From Ciona savignyi (lineage: Eukaryota; Chordata; Ascidiacea; Phlebobranchia; Cionidae): 64,000 nucleotides of DNA. Below are positions 23,156 through 35,245 of the stretch, piece by piece. The translations under genes and the position numbers were made by a program. Positions within the stretch are counted from its first letter, which is position 1. Each line of letters starts with the position of its first letter. The DNA lies in contig CH003334.1 of assembly GCA_000149265.1 (NCBI GenBank), positions 157,719-221,718 of the forward strand. The letters are read 5' to 3'. The notes beneath the pieces were generated by a model. That model was given only the letters and a program-made list of their open reading frames with translations. It was not told where the DNA came from and ran no database searches.

Positions 23156-24667
23156 TTGGTCGCTTATTCGTCATTACAGAAACGCACGTACAAATTACAC
23201 AGTGCAGTACGCTATATTGGTGACCCCGGCGTTTCAGAAACGATTATTTCTAAAGGAAATTATATTATGAGTTTGGAACAGCAAAACGAGGTAGACCTTA
23301 AACTGCCCACTTCCTTTACACGCCAACCACAGGTATGGTTTCCATATACGGGTGAGCAATTTGCACTAAAGAACATCTCAGCAGATCAGACGAAAATCCG
23401 CCCGGTAAAGAAAAATATCATGCAACCAAAGAGCGCTTGCTCAGTGATTTCTGTCTGACGCAGTCAAAGAGAGCAAATCGACTGCTCCACATGCCCCATT
23501 AGATGACCGAATGCCAACCTCACTCATGGATAATATGCTAGCCCTGCTGTGCAAGGAGAAAGAAAGCTCCCCTTTCCGGGAGTTATTTTTGGAACGTATG
23601 CGTGCCAACATAAGAGCTCTCCTTGTTTCTCAGGATTTGGTTGATAACCGCAATTAAGCAAGACAGACTGACGTTGACGTCTTCATTTCTAGTGAATAAA
23701 GACGTAGGTTTCACAACCAGCCAGAAAACCAAAACTGACGCCATCTGCTTCTTTCATCGTAGTTTCGGAAACAAAGCGCGTCAACGTTGCCCTCTTTGTG
23801 CGTTTTAGGGAAACTGCAGAGCAGAGCGTCCATAGCTGCTGCGACGGTTGGCACAGTACGCAGCCTTTTCTACGTCTGGGATCGATTGTCAGGTCGCAAT
23901 TTGCTGGTTGATACGGGAGCCAAAATCAGCGTCCTTCCCCCTACAGGACTTGAACGTCGCACCAACAAACCCGGCAACAACCTCATCGCGGCTAATGTTA
24001 GCAATATCCGTACATACGATTCGCGATTGGAACCATTGGATCCTCCGGTAAATTCGATTGGATATTTGTTACAACGCCTCATATCTCCCAATCGACATAA
24101 CCCAAGCATGAAGTTGAGCACCACATTATTACCAGCGGTCCGCCTGTACCTTCACATGCTCGGCGACTGCACCCTGAGAAGCTCGTTGTCGCCAAGAACG
24201 AGTTTCGTAACATGTTAAATATGGGAATTATTCGAAGGTCGTCCAGTCCATGGGCATCGCCACTGCACATGGTTCCTAAATCTTCCGGTGAGTGAAGACC
24301 ATGCGAGGACTACAGGCGGCTTAATGCAGCCACGTAACCGGATCGCTACGCCATCCCCCATATGCAAGATTTTTCGGCCAGTTTGGCTGGGTGTTGCGTG
24401 TTTTCCAAAATTGATTTGATTCGGGGATACCACCAGGTTCACATTGCGACAGAGGATATTCCAAAGACAAGTGTTATTACACTATTGGGGTGTTATAAAT
24501 TTGTACGAAAGCTTTTAGGATTAAAAAACGCGGCACAAACACTTTAGAGCCTGATGGACACTGTCTGCCAATCGTTAGATTTTGTATACGTCTACCTCCA
24601 AACACATAGACCATTTACGACAATTTTTTCAGCAGCTTGCAGACCACGATATGGTTATAAATGTAGG
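23156..24667 (+). pseudogene. Old Ty3/Gypsy retrotransposon relic, left part
   Basis: TTGGTGACCCCGGCG at about 23218 resembles a tRNA primer-binding site. It is followed by gag-like sequence (QPQVWFPYTGEQFALKNI). Next is a protease-like segment RLSGRNLLVDTGAKISVLP near 23885. Reverse transcriptase pieces follow: EDYRRLNAAT, then FSKIDLIRGYHQVHIATEDI. The RT is cut at 24667 by the young element and resumes at 29569. Many stops and frame changes show an old, dead copy. Confidence 0.85.
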
Positions 24668-24929
24668 TGTTACATCCTTTGAGTACCCCTATAAGAGTAA
24701 ATGAATATAGCGCCACCACGTAACGGGGATTCCCCACCGAAGACTAAAACGTGCTGAAGAAGCACAAGGTCATTCTATAATTACGATTTACAATTACGAA
24801 TACGATTACGAGTACTATTACGATTATAACTACGACTACGACTACATTTACGATTACGATACGATTACGCTGTTTATTATTACGTTTTTATTTATATGTT
24901 GTGTATTAATAAATACGAAGAACACAACA
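24668..24929 (+). repeat. 5' LTR of young Gypsy element
   Basis: 262 bp. The region 24776-24870 is a run of TACGA/TTACGA words. AATAAATACGAAG near 24908 may supply a poly(A) signal. Confidence 0.93.
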
Positions 24930-24956
24930 GATTGGCGACGAGGATAAAAATTCGAA

Positions 24957-26621
24957 ATGTCAAAAGAAATAATACAACTACTGAAGGAACAAATGGAAAC
25001 ACAGACTCAACAAATGGAGTTACAAAGAATACAGATGGATAATCAAGCAAAAACGTTCATGGAAACAATTCAACAAATGGTGCAACAAGCAGAAAAGAGA
25101 GAAATACAAACAGTAAGCAATTCAATTCCAAAATTTCAATCATTCGATTCAACAGCAGAGTTATGGACAGATTATCTCTCCAGATTTAACACTTTTATTA
25201 CAGCACACTCAGTAAGTTATCATAAAATTCCTCAAATTTTTCTAACAAATCAAACAACAACAATTTATAAACTGGTGCAAAATATGGCAATACAGCAGTA
25301 ACCACCGATAGAAATCAACGAGCTTTCATTCGACAAAATTTGTGAATTTTTGAAAGAACATTTCCACCCAAAAAAGTTTATAATACGAGAACGATTCACA
25401 TTTTGGAGTAACATGGAAAGAAAACCAGGTGAAACAATACAACAACTATCTGCAAGAATAAGGCAAGCAGCAATAACATGTGACTTTTCATCAATAAAAG
25501 ATCCACTAGACGAAGCTCTTCGAACAAAATTTATATGCTCAGTAAAAAATGAAGCTATACTAAAAGCACTTTTCAAAATTGATGATGACAAACTAACTTT
25601 TGCAAAAGCAATCAACATAGCCCAAGAAGTGGAAGAAGCAGCAAAAGTAGCAAAAGAAACTGCACAAACTAATCAACCAGAATTTTCATCATACCGGTAC
25701 CCGGTTCAAAAAGTAGCAACAGAAACAACACAAAGAACAAGACAACCGCAAACTTTAAATATTCATCACCAAAGAAAACCATGGGTAAAACCACAATTTT
25801 ACCAGGGACAGTGTATTCGATGTGGCACAGCAGGACACAAACCAGCTGACTGCAGACATTTAAATACAACATGCAGACATTGTAACATCAAAGGTCATAT
25901 TGAATCAGCATGCCTAAAAAAGAAGTATGGACGATTAGTGAAAACAATAACTACATCAAGAACATTAAGTACTGTAAAAGCAGTAAATTCATCACCTCGA
26001 CTACAGCAAGTTATAACACTCGAAGGAAACTCATACAATTTTGAAGTAGACACCGGAGCAGGAGAAAATTTTCTATCGAAAGACCGATGGGAATTCCTAG
26101 GTAAACCAAGACTACAGCCGTGTACAGATAGATACGAATCTGCATCACATCACAGACTTCCAGTACTTGGACTTTATACTTCGAAATCGATCAAAATCAA
26201 TACATCGGGCAAGAACAACTTCAATACAGCTACAGGTATGAACTTTGTCGTGACAGAAATACCTGATTTAAACTTACTTGGCCGCGATGGCATTTCAAAG
26301 CTACAACTATCAATAGATAACCTCATGAATTTAAACAATATCTCTCCATGTAATACATTACATACGGTACACTCATATTCATCTTTACAACAATCTTGTG
26401 ATCAATTATGTAAAGAATTTGGTAGTTTGTTCAAGGAGGAACTAGGATCTTTAAAAGACTTTCAACTGGATGTTAAATTCAAACCAAATTCCCAACCAAT
26501 ATTTTGTAAGCCACGACCGGTTCCATTGCACTCAAAGATCAATTGGCGCAAACATATGAAGCTGGCACTAAGAAGGGAGTATGGGAATTGGTACAGTTCA
26601 ATGATTACGGCACTCCAGTAG
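24957..26621 (+). pseudogene. Gypsy gag-protease ORF with one premature stop
   Basis: The frame opens at ATG 24957. A glutamine-rich coiled segment (KEQMETQTQQMELQRIQMD) leads into a gag core. A TAA at 25299-25301 interrupts it, and the same frame resumes (ATG at 25350). Two CX2CX4HX4C zinc knuckles begin at 25812 and 25872. The aspartic protease signature DTG is encoded at 26049-26057. The frame ends at 26621 shortly after KPRPVPLHSK. There the downstream pol frame takes over, indicating a single-base frame break near 26530. Otherwise the reading is clean, as expected for a recent copy. Confidence 0.88.
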
Positions 26622-29071
26622 TACCAATCCAGAAAAAAGCATTACAGGGACAATCATTACCATCATTACGAGTATGTGGCGACTACTCTGTGACTGTCAA
26701 CCCACAACTAGAGACACATCGTCATCCGCTACCATTACCAGAGGAACTGATGCAGAAACTTGGTGGAGGATACGGATTCACTAAGATTGACCTTGCAGAT
26801 GCCTACAACCAGGTGAGACTAACCGTAGAAAGTCAGAAACGACTGGCACTAAGTACACACAAAGGAGTTCTATTGCAAAAGAGATTACCTTTTGGCATCA
26901 AATCGGCACCCGGATATTTCCAAGAGATCATGTCACAATTGACCTCTGACTTGGAGGGGGTAGCTGTGTATTTAGATGACATTCTTGTGAGCGGAGACAA
27001 TGCAGAAAGTCATCTAAACAACCTACGAAAATTACTACAACGACTTCAAGAAAAGGGACTACGTTGCCGCAAAGAAAAATGTTGCTTTGCACAACCAATG
27101 GTCGAATACCTAGGACACACACTGTCCAAAGCAGGAATTGCAAAAGGCGGAAAGGTGGATGCCGTACTTACAATGCCTTCACCTCACAATGTACATCAAA
27201 TGAAGTCTTTTCTCGGTTCAGTTCAGTTCTATGGCAAATTTCTTCCCCAGCTTTCAACCATCACAGAACCACTGCATAGGTTGACACGAAAGGGAATACC
27301 ATGGAAATGGGGAAATCCGGAACAAACTGCATTCCGGGACCTGAAAGAATTGCTCAATACAGATCTGGTATTGGCACACTACGATCCGTCAGTGCCAATA
27401 GGAATATCTTGTGATGCATCTGATGTTGGACTTGGTGCTGTGCTGTTTCATCGGTTTTCTGATGGGACAGAGCGACCAATTGCAAATGCATCCAAAACTC
27501 TTACAGAGACACAACGGCGTTACAGCCAAATTCAAAAAGAAGCCCTAGCCATAATTTTTGCTTTGCATAAATTTCACCAATTTTTGTATGGTAGAAAATT
27601 CATTTTGATAACAGACCACATACCACTGCTATCATTGTTTGGACCAAACAAAGCCATACCAGCTTTGGCTGCCAACAGGTTGGCTAGGTGGGCTTTAACA
27701 CTCAGTCAATACGAATACACCATAGAATACAGAAAAACTACGGAACATGGCAATGCTGACGCGTTAAGTCGACTCCCAACTGGCTCAGACCCAGTCTTCG
27801 ATAGAGAGGAGGAAGAAGACGATGTACATGTGGTAAATACCATTAATACGCTAAGCTTGCAATTACAGGCAACCAATCCAGGAGTGTTGGCAAAAGAGTC
27901 AACAAAAGATCCAGTAATCTCAGAGGTCATGAGATATACTCGAGAAGGTTGGCCACGACCGGGTAGCAAATCAAGTGCCCAGGTAAGTGATTATGAAAAA
28001 ATCACCGATTATCTATCTACTACAAGCGGAGTTTTACTGTATGGGACGAGAGTGGTAATCCCTACAAGTTTACGTAAACAAGTAATGCAGTTACTTCATC
28101 TGGGGCATTTCGGAATGCAACGAATGAAACAATTGGCTCGAACAGCAGTGTACTGGCCAAGGATTGACACAGATATTGTGGACGCTGTTCGCTCATGCAC
28201 CGCCTGTGGCGAACATCAGAATAAACCACAAGTGGCTATCACTCACCCATGGATGCTTCCTGAAAAACCATGGAGCAGGATACACATTGATCATGCCATC
28301 AATTTCATGGGCAGTGATTGGTTGGTTATAGTTGATGCATATTCAAAGTATCCTATAGTACATCCAACTACATCTGTATCTTCGAAAGCCACCACAACAT
28401 TACTGGAACAAGATTTCGCTCACTTCGGATACCCTCACACTATTGTTACAGACAATGCTACGTCTTTTAAATCCGACGAATTCCAGCAATGGTGTCGAGA
28501 GAGGGGTATCATTAATCTTTCCGGAGCACCTTATCATCCGGCTACGAATGGGGCAGCCGAACGCCTAGTACAATCTTTCAAACAGGCATTAAAGAAATCT
28601 CAATTACCACCGAGGGAGGCATTACAACAGTTTCTAATGCAATACCGGCGAACACCATTACCCAGTGGCCTTTCACCTTGTGAACTGCTTATGGGGCGTC
28701 AAATTCGTACGAAAAGTGACATTCTGTTACCTTCGCCGGCGCACCTGTCCCTAGGAAAGCCAATACAAACTACCCAGAGAGCATTACAGAATTCAACACC
28801 ATTTCAACCAGGTACCAAGTGCTACGCACTGCACTACGGACAGCACTCAGCACACCGACCAAAGTGGGTTCCAGGAGTCGTAGTTAAAGTCCTGGGCCCA
28901 AGAAGTGTGAACGTAAAAATAAGAAGTGGAGTTGTATTAATTGACCAGGGCAAACCTACAGATGTCCCTGAGAAGTCAACCCATTGTGAAACTGAGATGG
29001 TTAATACACCAATTACACAACCGCGACATTCTACACGCACGCAAAAACCTAAAATACCATACAATTGTTAA
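26543..29071 (+). CDS. Gypsy Pol: reverse transcriptase, RNase H, integrase
   Basis: About 840 codons open without interruption. The RT has GYGFTKIDLADAYNQV and the catalytic YLDD encoded at 26969-26980. RNase H follows with SCDASDVGLGAVL and ITDHIPLLSLF, ending near NADALSRLPTG. The integrase has an H/C zinc-binding region (HLGHFGMQRMKQL to CTACGEHQ) and a D,D,E-type core (HIDHAINF, VTDNATSFK, NGAAERLVQSFKQAL). The C-terminus (WVPGVVVKVLGPRSVNVKI) lacks an obvious chromodomain. The first codon listed is TTG. The natural protein is expressed as part of the polyprotein begun upstream, so 26543 is the frame's usable start rather than a true initiation site. Confidence 0.92.
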   Translation: MAQTYEAGTKKGVWELVQFNDYGTPVVPIQKKALQGQSLPSLRVCGDYSVTVNPQLETHRHPLPLPEELMQKLGGGYGFTKIDLADAYNQVRLTVESQKRLALSTHKGVLLQKRLPFGIKSAPGYFQEIMSQLTSDLEGVAVYLDDILVSGDNAESHLNNLRKLLQRLQEKGLRCRKEKCCFAQPMVEYLGHTLSKAGIAKGGKVDAVLTMPSPHNVHQMKSFLGSVQFYGKFLPQLSTITEPLHRLTRKGIPWKWGNPEQTAFRDLKELLNTDLVLAHYDPSVPIGISCDASDVGLGAVLFHRFSDGTERPIANASKTLTETQRRYSQIQKEALAIIFALHKFHQFLYGRKFILITDHIPLLSLFGPNKAIPALAANRLARWALTLSQYEYTIEYRKTTEHGNADALSRLPTGSDPVFDREEEEDDVHVVNTINTLSLQLQATNPGVLAKESTKDPVISEVMRYTREGWPRPGSKSSAQVSDYEKITDYLSTTSGVLLYGTRVVIPTSLRKQVMQLLHLGHFGMQRMKQLARTAVYWPRIDTDIVDAVRSCTACGEHQNKPQVAITHPWMLPEKPWSRIHIDHAINFMGSDWLVIVDAYSKYPIVHPTTSVSSKATTTLLEQDFAHFGYPHTIVTDNATSFKSDEFQQWCRERGIINLSGAPYHPATNGAAERLVQSFKQALKKSQLPPREALQQFLMQYRRTPLPSGLSPCELLMGRQIRTKSDILLPSPAHLSLGKPIQTTQRALQNSTPFQPGTKCYALHYGQHSAHRPKWVPGVVVKVLGPRSVNVKIRSGVVLIDQGKPTDVPEKSTHCETEMVNTPITQPRHSTRTQKPKIPYNC

Positions 29072-29306
29072 TTACATTGCATTACAAACCAATACACCAA
29101 TACATCATTGTGTTTACAAACACTTGTTTATTATTTCACTGCGTAGTTCAACATTACTCATTACAGGAATTACTGCCGTTTTAATTGTTATTTACTTACA
29201 TACCTTTTGATTTCTAATGCATTTGAGTTTCATTGTTTATTTATATTTATTATCATACTGTTGATACTGTGTTGCATCTTGTGTATTTTCAATTTAAGTG
29301 GGGAGG

Positions 29307-29568
29307 TGTTACATCCTTTGAGTACCCCTATAAGAGTAAATGAATATAGCGCCACCACGTAACGGGGATTCCCCACCGAAGACTAAAACGTGCTGAAGAA
29401 GCACAAGGTCATTCTATAATTACGATTTACAATTACGAATACGATTACGAGTACTATTACGATTATAACTACGACTACGACTACATTTACGATTACGATA
29501 CGATTACGATGTTTATTATTACGTTTTTATTTATATGTTGTGTATTAATAAATACGAAGAACACAACA
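29307..29568 (+). repeat. 3' LTR of young Gypsy element
   Basis: 262 bp, one base different from 24668-24929. It is followed by the second copy of GTAGG at 29569-29573. Confidence 0.93.
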
Positions 29569-30110
29569 GTAGGCAAGTGTCAATTCGGAGTTTTGAAGTC
29601 TTGGAGTCTGGCAAATTGATTTTTGAGACACCGCGTGAACCAACAACGCGCTCGACCGCTGCCAGAGAAAGTGGCAACCATTCAGTTTTGTTTCCACGCC
29701 CAACAACGATCAAAGAGCTTCAACAATTCACAAGTATGATTGATTTCTACCACCGTTTTATACCTTGTGCAGCACGCATCATGTCTCCTATTTACGAGTC
29801 ATTGTCTGGAAAACCCACAGAGCTGGTTTGAAACCCGTTGGACCCGGAGGTCTAGGCCTGTCGCACAGCTGTCACGAACCTGAAACTTAAAGACATCCAA
29901 CTTGATTCGTCTGGAACTGCGATTCTCTACGTTGTATCGACAGGAACGCCACGTCCTGTGATCCCGAAGTCCTGGCACAAGAAAATATTTGATATTGTTC
30001 ACAATCTGTCACGGTTTACATCGACAGGCCGGTTTGTGGGCAAAACAATGTGTTAGCTGCCAGATAGCCAAAATCCCCCAGCATGTACATTCTCCGCTTG
30101 AGAAATTACC
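29569..30110 (+). pseudogene. Old Gypsy relic, right part
   Basis: The RT thumb/connection resumes after the nested element (RPTTIKELQQFTSMIDFYHR, then MSPIYESLSGKP). It then jumps to integrase-type sequence (RPVIPKSWHKKIFDIVHNLS and AKQCVSCQIAKI-like reading near 30035-30080), so RNase H has been deleted. The relic fades after about 30110. Confidence 0.8.
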
Positions 30111-30560
30111 ACTGTGCCAATCACGTTTTTGCAGCGTGAACATTGGGAACATATAATAGATCTCCACTTGTTTCCGATTTTAGATAACTTACATGTAGAA
30201 TAGGTAATAGTAATGACACCGTTTTTTGAAAATTTAATACATTCTTCGCACATTTGTCTTATGCAGTTTGATCGTTTTAATCTGAGCTATTCTATGAAAA
30301 GTCTTCCTTATAAACTTAATTAGATAATAGACTACAGTACCAAGATAAGGCTTATTCATTTCCAGATGTATCATCTGGTTGTCCACTTTGATTCATGAAA
30401 CACAAAAGGATTGAAATACAGAGCTTTAGGTGAAGTTAAAAAGGAGATTTTTACAGGTTTTCAAGAAATCCTGAGGAAAATCTTTGTGTATTGCACTAAT
30501 TTTAAACATAATACAAAATGTGTGTTTCCTAATAAATGCAAATCCGGCCACTTCCTTGCA
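30111..30560. other. Intergenic, nothing recognised
   Basis: AT-rich with no ORF or repeat I can identify. The shared 5' flank of gene B starts near its right end. Confidence 0.5.
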
Positions 30561-30564
30561 GAAG

Positions 30565-31644
30565 GCAATTGGTTCAAAGTAACATTTGTCCGAGCTGAAT
30601 TGCAATCGTAAACACAGCAAACGCTCTGGACTTATAAACATGAAACTACAACAATACAGCTTTTGTTCCCGTGTAGTAGAACTATTCACATTACCGGTAC
30701 GTTCTACGTCACAATGCCGCCCATAGCAACTAAAACTAAAGCGCTAAGACGAGTGCTCATATGTTAGGTAATACACTTGCAAGCTTAAATTATTCTTTAA
30801 ATTCACAAGGTATCTTATTTAAGCATACCAAATCAGCAGTTTCGATTATTCACCTTTTACACATGATGTCCCGGCGTGACATCTTGCCACCATGACACAT
30901 GTAGTGTTATGTATATGACTCACATTATAAATTATGTTGTGCCACGCTAACCTTTTAGTTAAATAAGCTTCATAGTAAAACGCATTTGAAATATCTACGA
31001 TTATACCTTGCTAATTAAATATTGGGAAATGTGAAACCAGTAAAATAATATACGTTTCTTGTTTGTATTGGCCGTAAGACCGATTATACTGCAGCACTGA
31101 TATACGCTGCCGCTTGGTGCTTTCTGTATCCAGTGATAATTCTCTGCCATTTGGTCAGAACATCTTTAATAGTGGAGGCGTTGGTCTAGGTAACTTACCT
31201 AACGCGTTTATTGAAATACGGCGTTGGTATAATTTTGCTTTTACTGCATGTAGATATTTTATTACCTCGGCTTAAGCTAAGTGACACCTAAAAAGGTAAC
31301 TTAGGGGTAAAATGGGTTGACAAATCTGTATTTACGAGTTTCTCATACTGCGTTTGCTCGCTGGGATCCAACTATGTGCACAAGGTAATCTTGTTATAAC
31401 TCTCTGGGAATTTTTCATTCTTGGAAACAAAGATGATTATTCAATTTTATCATTTGGACATCATACAGGATAATTGTAACATAAGAACAGCAATATTTAT
31501 CCAATAATTAAAGTATGATGTCATTGTACGGACGACTCCACTTCCTTGTTACGCAATATCATTGTGTAATATAGTGGTTCTTATAGATCATGTTTCATCG
31601 TGTGCAATCATTTCTCGGCAAACTCTGTATAGATACCATTGGAA
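30565..31644 (+). promoter_or_regulatory. 5' flank of intelectin-like gene B
   Basis: It aligns with 9450-10339. The 34-bp block at 31467-31500 is identical to 10141-10174. B carries extra sequence at about 31130-31420 compared with A. Confidence 0.5.
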
Positions 31645-32301
31645 ATGGATGGAAATTACTGCAACACTGAAGGCAGTGGTAATGTTTACGAAAGAGAAGT
31701 CCAATTTAACGCGGAAAACAATTATGTGGATTTTGTGGAATCGAAAGGTTATTTCAGGATATTTATATATTTATAATAGAGTACTTTTATCGTAACTACG
31801 GGGTTGGATGACCACATACACAAACGAATTATGTTTTAATAGGAAATCAATCTCAACCTGTTGAAAACAAAACAAAGTACAAAAAATACTGGAGAGCACT
31901 TATTTGCTTTCTGATATTACTTTTACTGGTAATAGCTGTGGTGGGGATTTATTACATATCGGTGAGTTACTGAATTTGTTTGGACTTCTCTTAATAAAAA
32001 AATTAAAATATTTAATTTGCAGAAATTCAGCAGCAGTACAGGTATGTTATTTCTTTCTATAATATAAATTAAGTTTAAATTTGAATTTAATCTGATCGCA
32101 TGATTTTGCAGATAGAAATAATAATTTATCGAAAAAAACATCTGAATCTTGCTTGGCTCTAAAAAATTCTGGCGTTTCTACGGATGGTTATTATTCCATT
32201 CAACCGGCTGACGAACCTGAACCCTTTAAAGTAAGACGTTGTTCCTATCGGCTTCGCAATTCAGCATTTAAGTAAATAGAACGATTAACAATAAATCTTA
32301 G

Positions 32302-32490
<189 letters not shown>

Positions 32491-33547
32491 TAATGTGTCA
32501 TAATAAAGCGACGGCCTGAAACGAATCGTCTGTAAGAAAATGATATGAGAAATGATAACTTGTGTTTATCGTATCACACGACTAAACCCTTATTTGTTAA
32601 GTCTTATGACTAAACAACATAACCAAACATAACATCATATTCACTTGGCTCCCACAAATTAATTTATTTTATACAACACAAGGCATAGGACAACTGTTTA
32701 CGATAATTACACTATTTGTGAACATGTAAAGTGTCAATATATATATGACAACCGGTTTATAAACTAAGAAATTGTTTGTAGATGGAAGGAACTGGGAGAA
32801 TATGAACACGTTTGGAAATGTAAAGGAAGCAACTTCAGCTGATTATAAAAACCGTGGCTACTCCAGTATAAAGGTGTGTTTGTGAAATCGTCACTTATTT
32901 ACTTCCAATCGTGAAATGAGTCATAAATATAACTTGGTGCTGCTAAGATGTAGTCATAACCACTCATTGCAATTGCAACAGGCATCCAACCTGATGATTC
33001 GTCATGTACCAAACAAGAGTCTAGTGGACGAATCAAAATCTCTCGCGAGCTTGGAATACCACACCAGCAACAACTTCCTTACCAAATATGGCGGAAACCT
33101 TTACACAACCTTCAAACAACATTACCCGATGAATCCAAAGACAACAGGTTTGTTATTAATACATTATGTGCCAATCAATCATGTGCTCGTATGAAACGTT
33201 TTTATTTTGCCTGCTATTAAGCGTCTTCATTGCAGCCTTTTTTCAATTTTTACCCTGATTTTAAATGACTTTTAGTGAGCTATCCAAGCAATATGTAGCT
33301 GTAAGATGGCTGATCTCGATTCAGAGCATCTCTGGTAGCCTTACGTCATCGATACCTGACTTTTATAAATACGAGTATGGGAGTGGTAGTAATCGTCTAC
33401 AAAATGGTGGAAATAACATGTTTACCTACTATGGCATGCAGGTTGGTGACATCACAAAATATTTGATAATGTGTTATAGTGTTACTGAACATCTATGTCG
33501 TATTAAGCAAGTCTAATTATTAAATGACATATAGCGCTACTGATAAG

Positions 33548-34047
33548 CAATGTTTCCTCTAAGCTGCGCGTCTTTCAATTTGTTTGCGCACAGAATAATC
33601 CAAATCGCGCACAAAATAATTTGTTTGTAAATGGGTTAATAAAAACTGTTATAAAATGCACACTGTGCCAAAATTTGCCCATTTTAACATATCATAATAT
33701 CCGTATTGATTATCGTATATTACGTCATAGAAGCGTATGTTAGCAGTTAGACATTCGCGAATGTTTTGTAATTCACTTATTGACTATAGTAGTCTTTTTA
33801 CAGTTGAGTAATTAGTTGTCTGTTATTTATTGTCAGATGTTGTTTTATTTTATGAAATTTTTATGCAAGTGTCGTTTAAACGATTGTTCTTTTTATATAA
33901 AACTGGAATTCGTTTATATACAACAATCGCTAATTTATTGGGTTGATCGTTACGTAGAAAACGTCATCATTGCTCACCGTGTTACCAACCAGCGCACATG
34001 GAGTTCGCATGTTTGCTCACGAACTTTAAAACTTAGAGGGAACATTG
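33548..34047. mobile_element. hAT-type non-autonomous element, 500 bp, in intron 8 of gene B
   Basis: The left end CAATGTTTCCTCTAAG pairs with the right end CTTAGAGGGAACATTG. Flanking 8-bp copies CTGATAAG (33540-33547) and TTGATAAG (34048-34055) differ by one base. Gene A holds the unoccupied site at 12717-12724 (CTGATAAG followed directly by CACAAAG), so the insertion followed the duplication. No coding capacity. Confidence 0.9.
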
Positions 34048-34344
34048 TTGATAAGTACCAACTTTACAACTTTTATCGGACAAATTCTTGAGCAAATAAA
34101 TAATATTCAAGAACAGAACCGTGCCAAATTTATCGTTTTATTCTTCGGTTTATTCAAATTTGCTATCCACTTTTTAGGTTTACCCCCGACTTAAGTTTTA
34201 TATTACTAGATAATCTATAACTACCTAGGTGTTTGGTAAGTAAGTCTTTCTTTGAAACTTCAAAAGTTTCATTTTCAAAGAAAGAATGTCCATCAATATT
34301 CCTTGTAATCTGTTAACTGCTATACGCTGTATATTGTTTGTTCG

Positions 34345-34640
34345 ACAGATTAGTCTGATGGTTTAGTGCGTCGCTTTTCAGCCGAAGGGTTACGAAACTG
34401 GTCGCTAGCTATTCTGTTGTGCCCTTGGGCAAGGCACTTAACGGACATTGCCTAAACCCAGCGGATTAATGGGTTCAACCAAACTGAAGAAACGTGGAAA
34501 TCATACACAACACACTTCAATAGCTCCGGTAACCCGACGGTTGGCGCGAGGTGATGTGACGATTGCCCGTGTGTTGACCCCCTTGGTTTTCCCCTTTACG
34601 GGGATAAACATGAATATTCTATCCTATTGTGTTTTTTGCA
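34345..34640 (+). mobile_element. tRNA-derived SINE-like repeat, copy 2 (fullest)
   Basis: The head CTGATGGTTTAGTGCGTCG resembles an A box, and AAGGGTTACGAAACTGG a weak B box. It continues CCTTGGGCAAGGCACTTAAC, GCGGATTAATGGGTTC, CTCCGGTAACCCGACGG and GGGGATAAACATGAATATTC. It lies directly before exon 9 of gene B. Confidence 0.8.
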
Positions 34641-34959
34641 GATCTACGCATACCTTTTCTGTGGTAATCATATCACATTCGGCAGTGAATACAAGTAAGA
34701 ATACATTAACTGAAGAAAGATATGTTAATTTAAATTATAATCAATTTTATCACTTGGGACAGAATCGTGGATTTTAATCGTGATCAATTTTATCAGGTGT
34801 TCAACCCCCCAAACAATTTTGACCAGCCGTAAATCCTACCCTTTCATTGCTTTAATGGGAGTCACAAATGCTAATCAGCACAACACCGTGTTTTATCGGG
34901 TAATAAACGATATACGTATATATGTAATATCAGGTAAACCAAGGTTTATGTCCGACTAA

Positions 34960-35245
34960 ACAGCTTTGTGGGTTAGTTCTTCGCTTTTGAGCTAAAGGAT
35001 TACACAATTGAAACTGATCGCTATAGCTATTTTTGAAATAAACTCGGGAAAGGTAATTAGCGGAGATTTTCCAAACTCAGTGGAGTATTTGTTTTTACTA
35101 AATTGAAGTAACGTCTTAATCATATACAACATAATGCAATAGCTCCGGAAACTCTAAATTGGGCTTGAGTAAAACTGATTGCCCGTATTATAAGTCCGCT
35201 AGCGTTTTTCCATTTACAGGAATAATGATTATCCTGTCTTATACT
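34960..35245 (+). repeat. Diverged SINE copy in intron 10 of gene B
   Basis: It follows the same block order as 34345-34640 at lower identity: TGATCGCTATAGCTA, CTCAGTGGAGTATTTG, ATAGCTCCGGAAACTC, GATTGCCCGT, TACAGGAATAATGATTATCC. Confidence 0.65.

Larger units (their letters stand above)
24668..29568 (+). mobile_element. Young Ty3/Gypsy LTR retrotransposon, nested insertion
   Basis: LTRs of 262 bp lie at 24668-24929 and 29307-29568. They start TGTTACATCC, end AACACAACA, and differ by one base (C versus A near the (TTACGA)-rich part). The flanks carry identical GTAGG, a 5-bp target duplication. A primer-binding-like TGGCGACGAGG follows the 5' LTR, and a purine run AAGTGGGGAGG precedes the 3' LTR. 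It has interrupted the RT of an older Gypsy relic. Coding breaks: one in-frame stop in gag and one frame break before RT. Confidence 0.95.
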
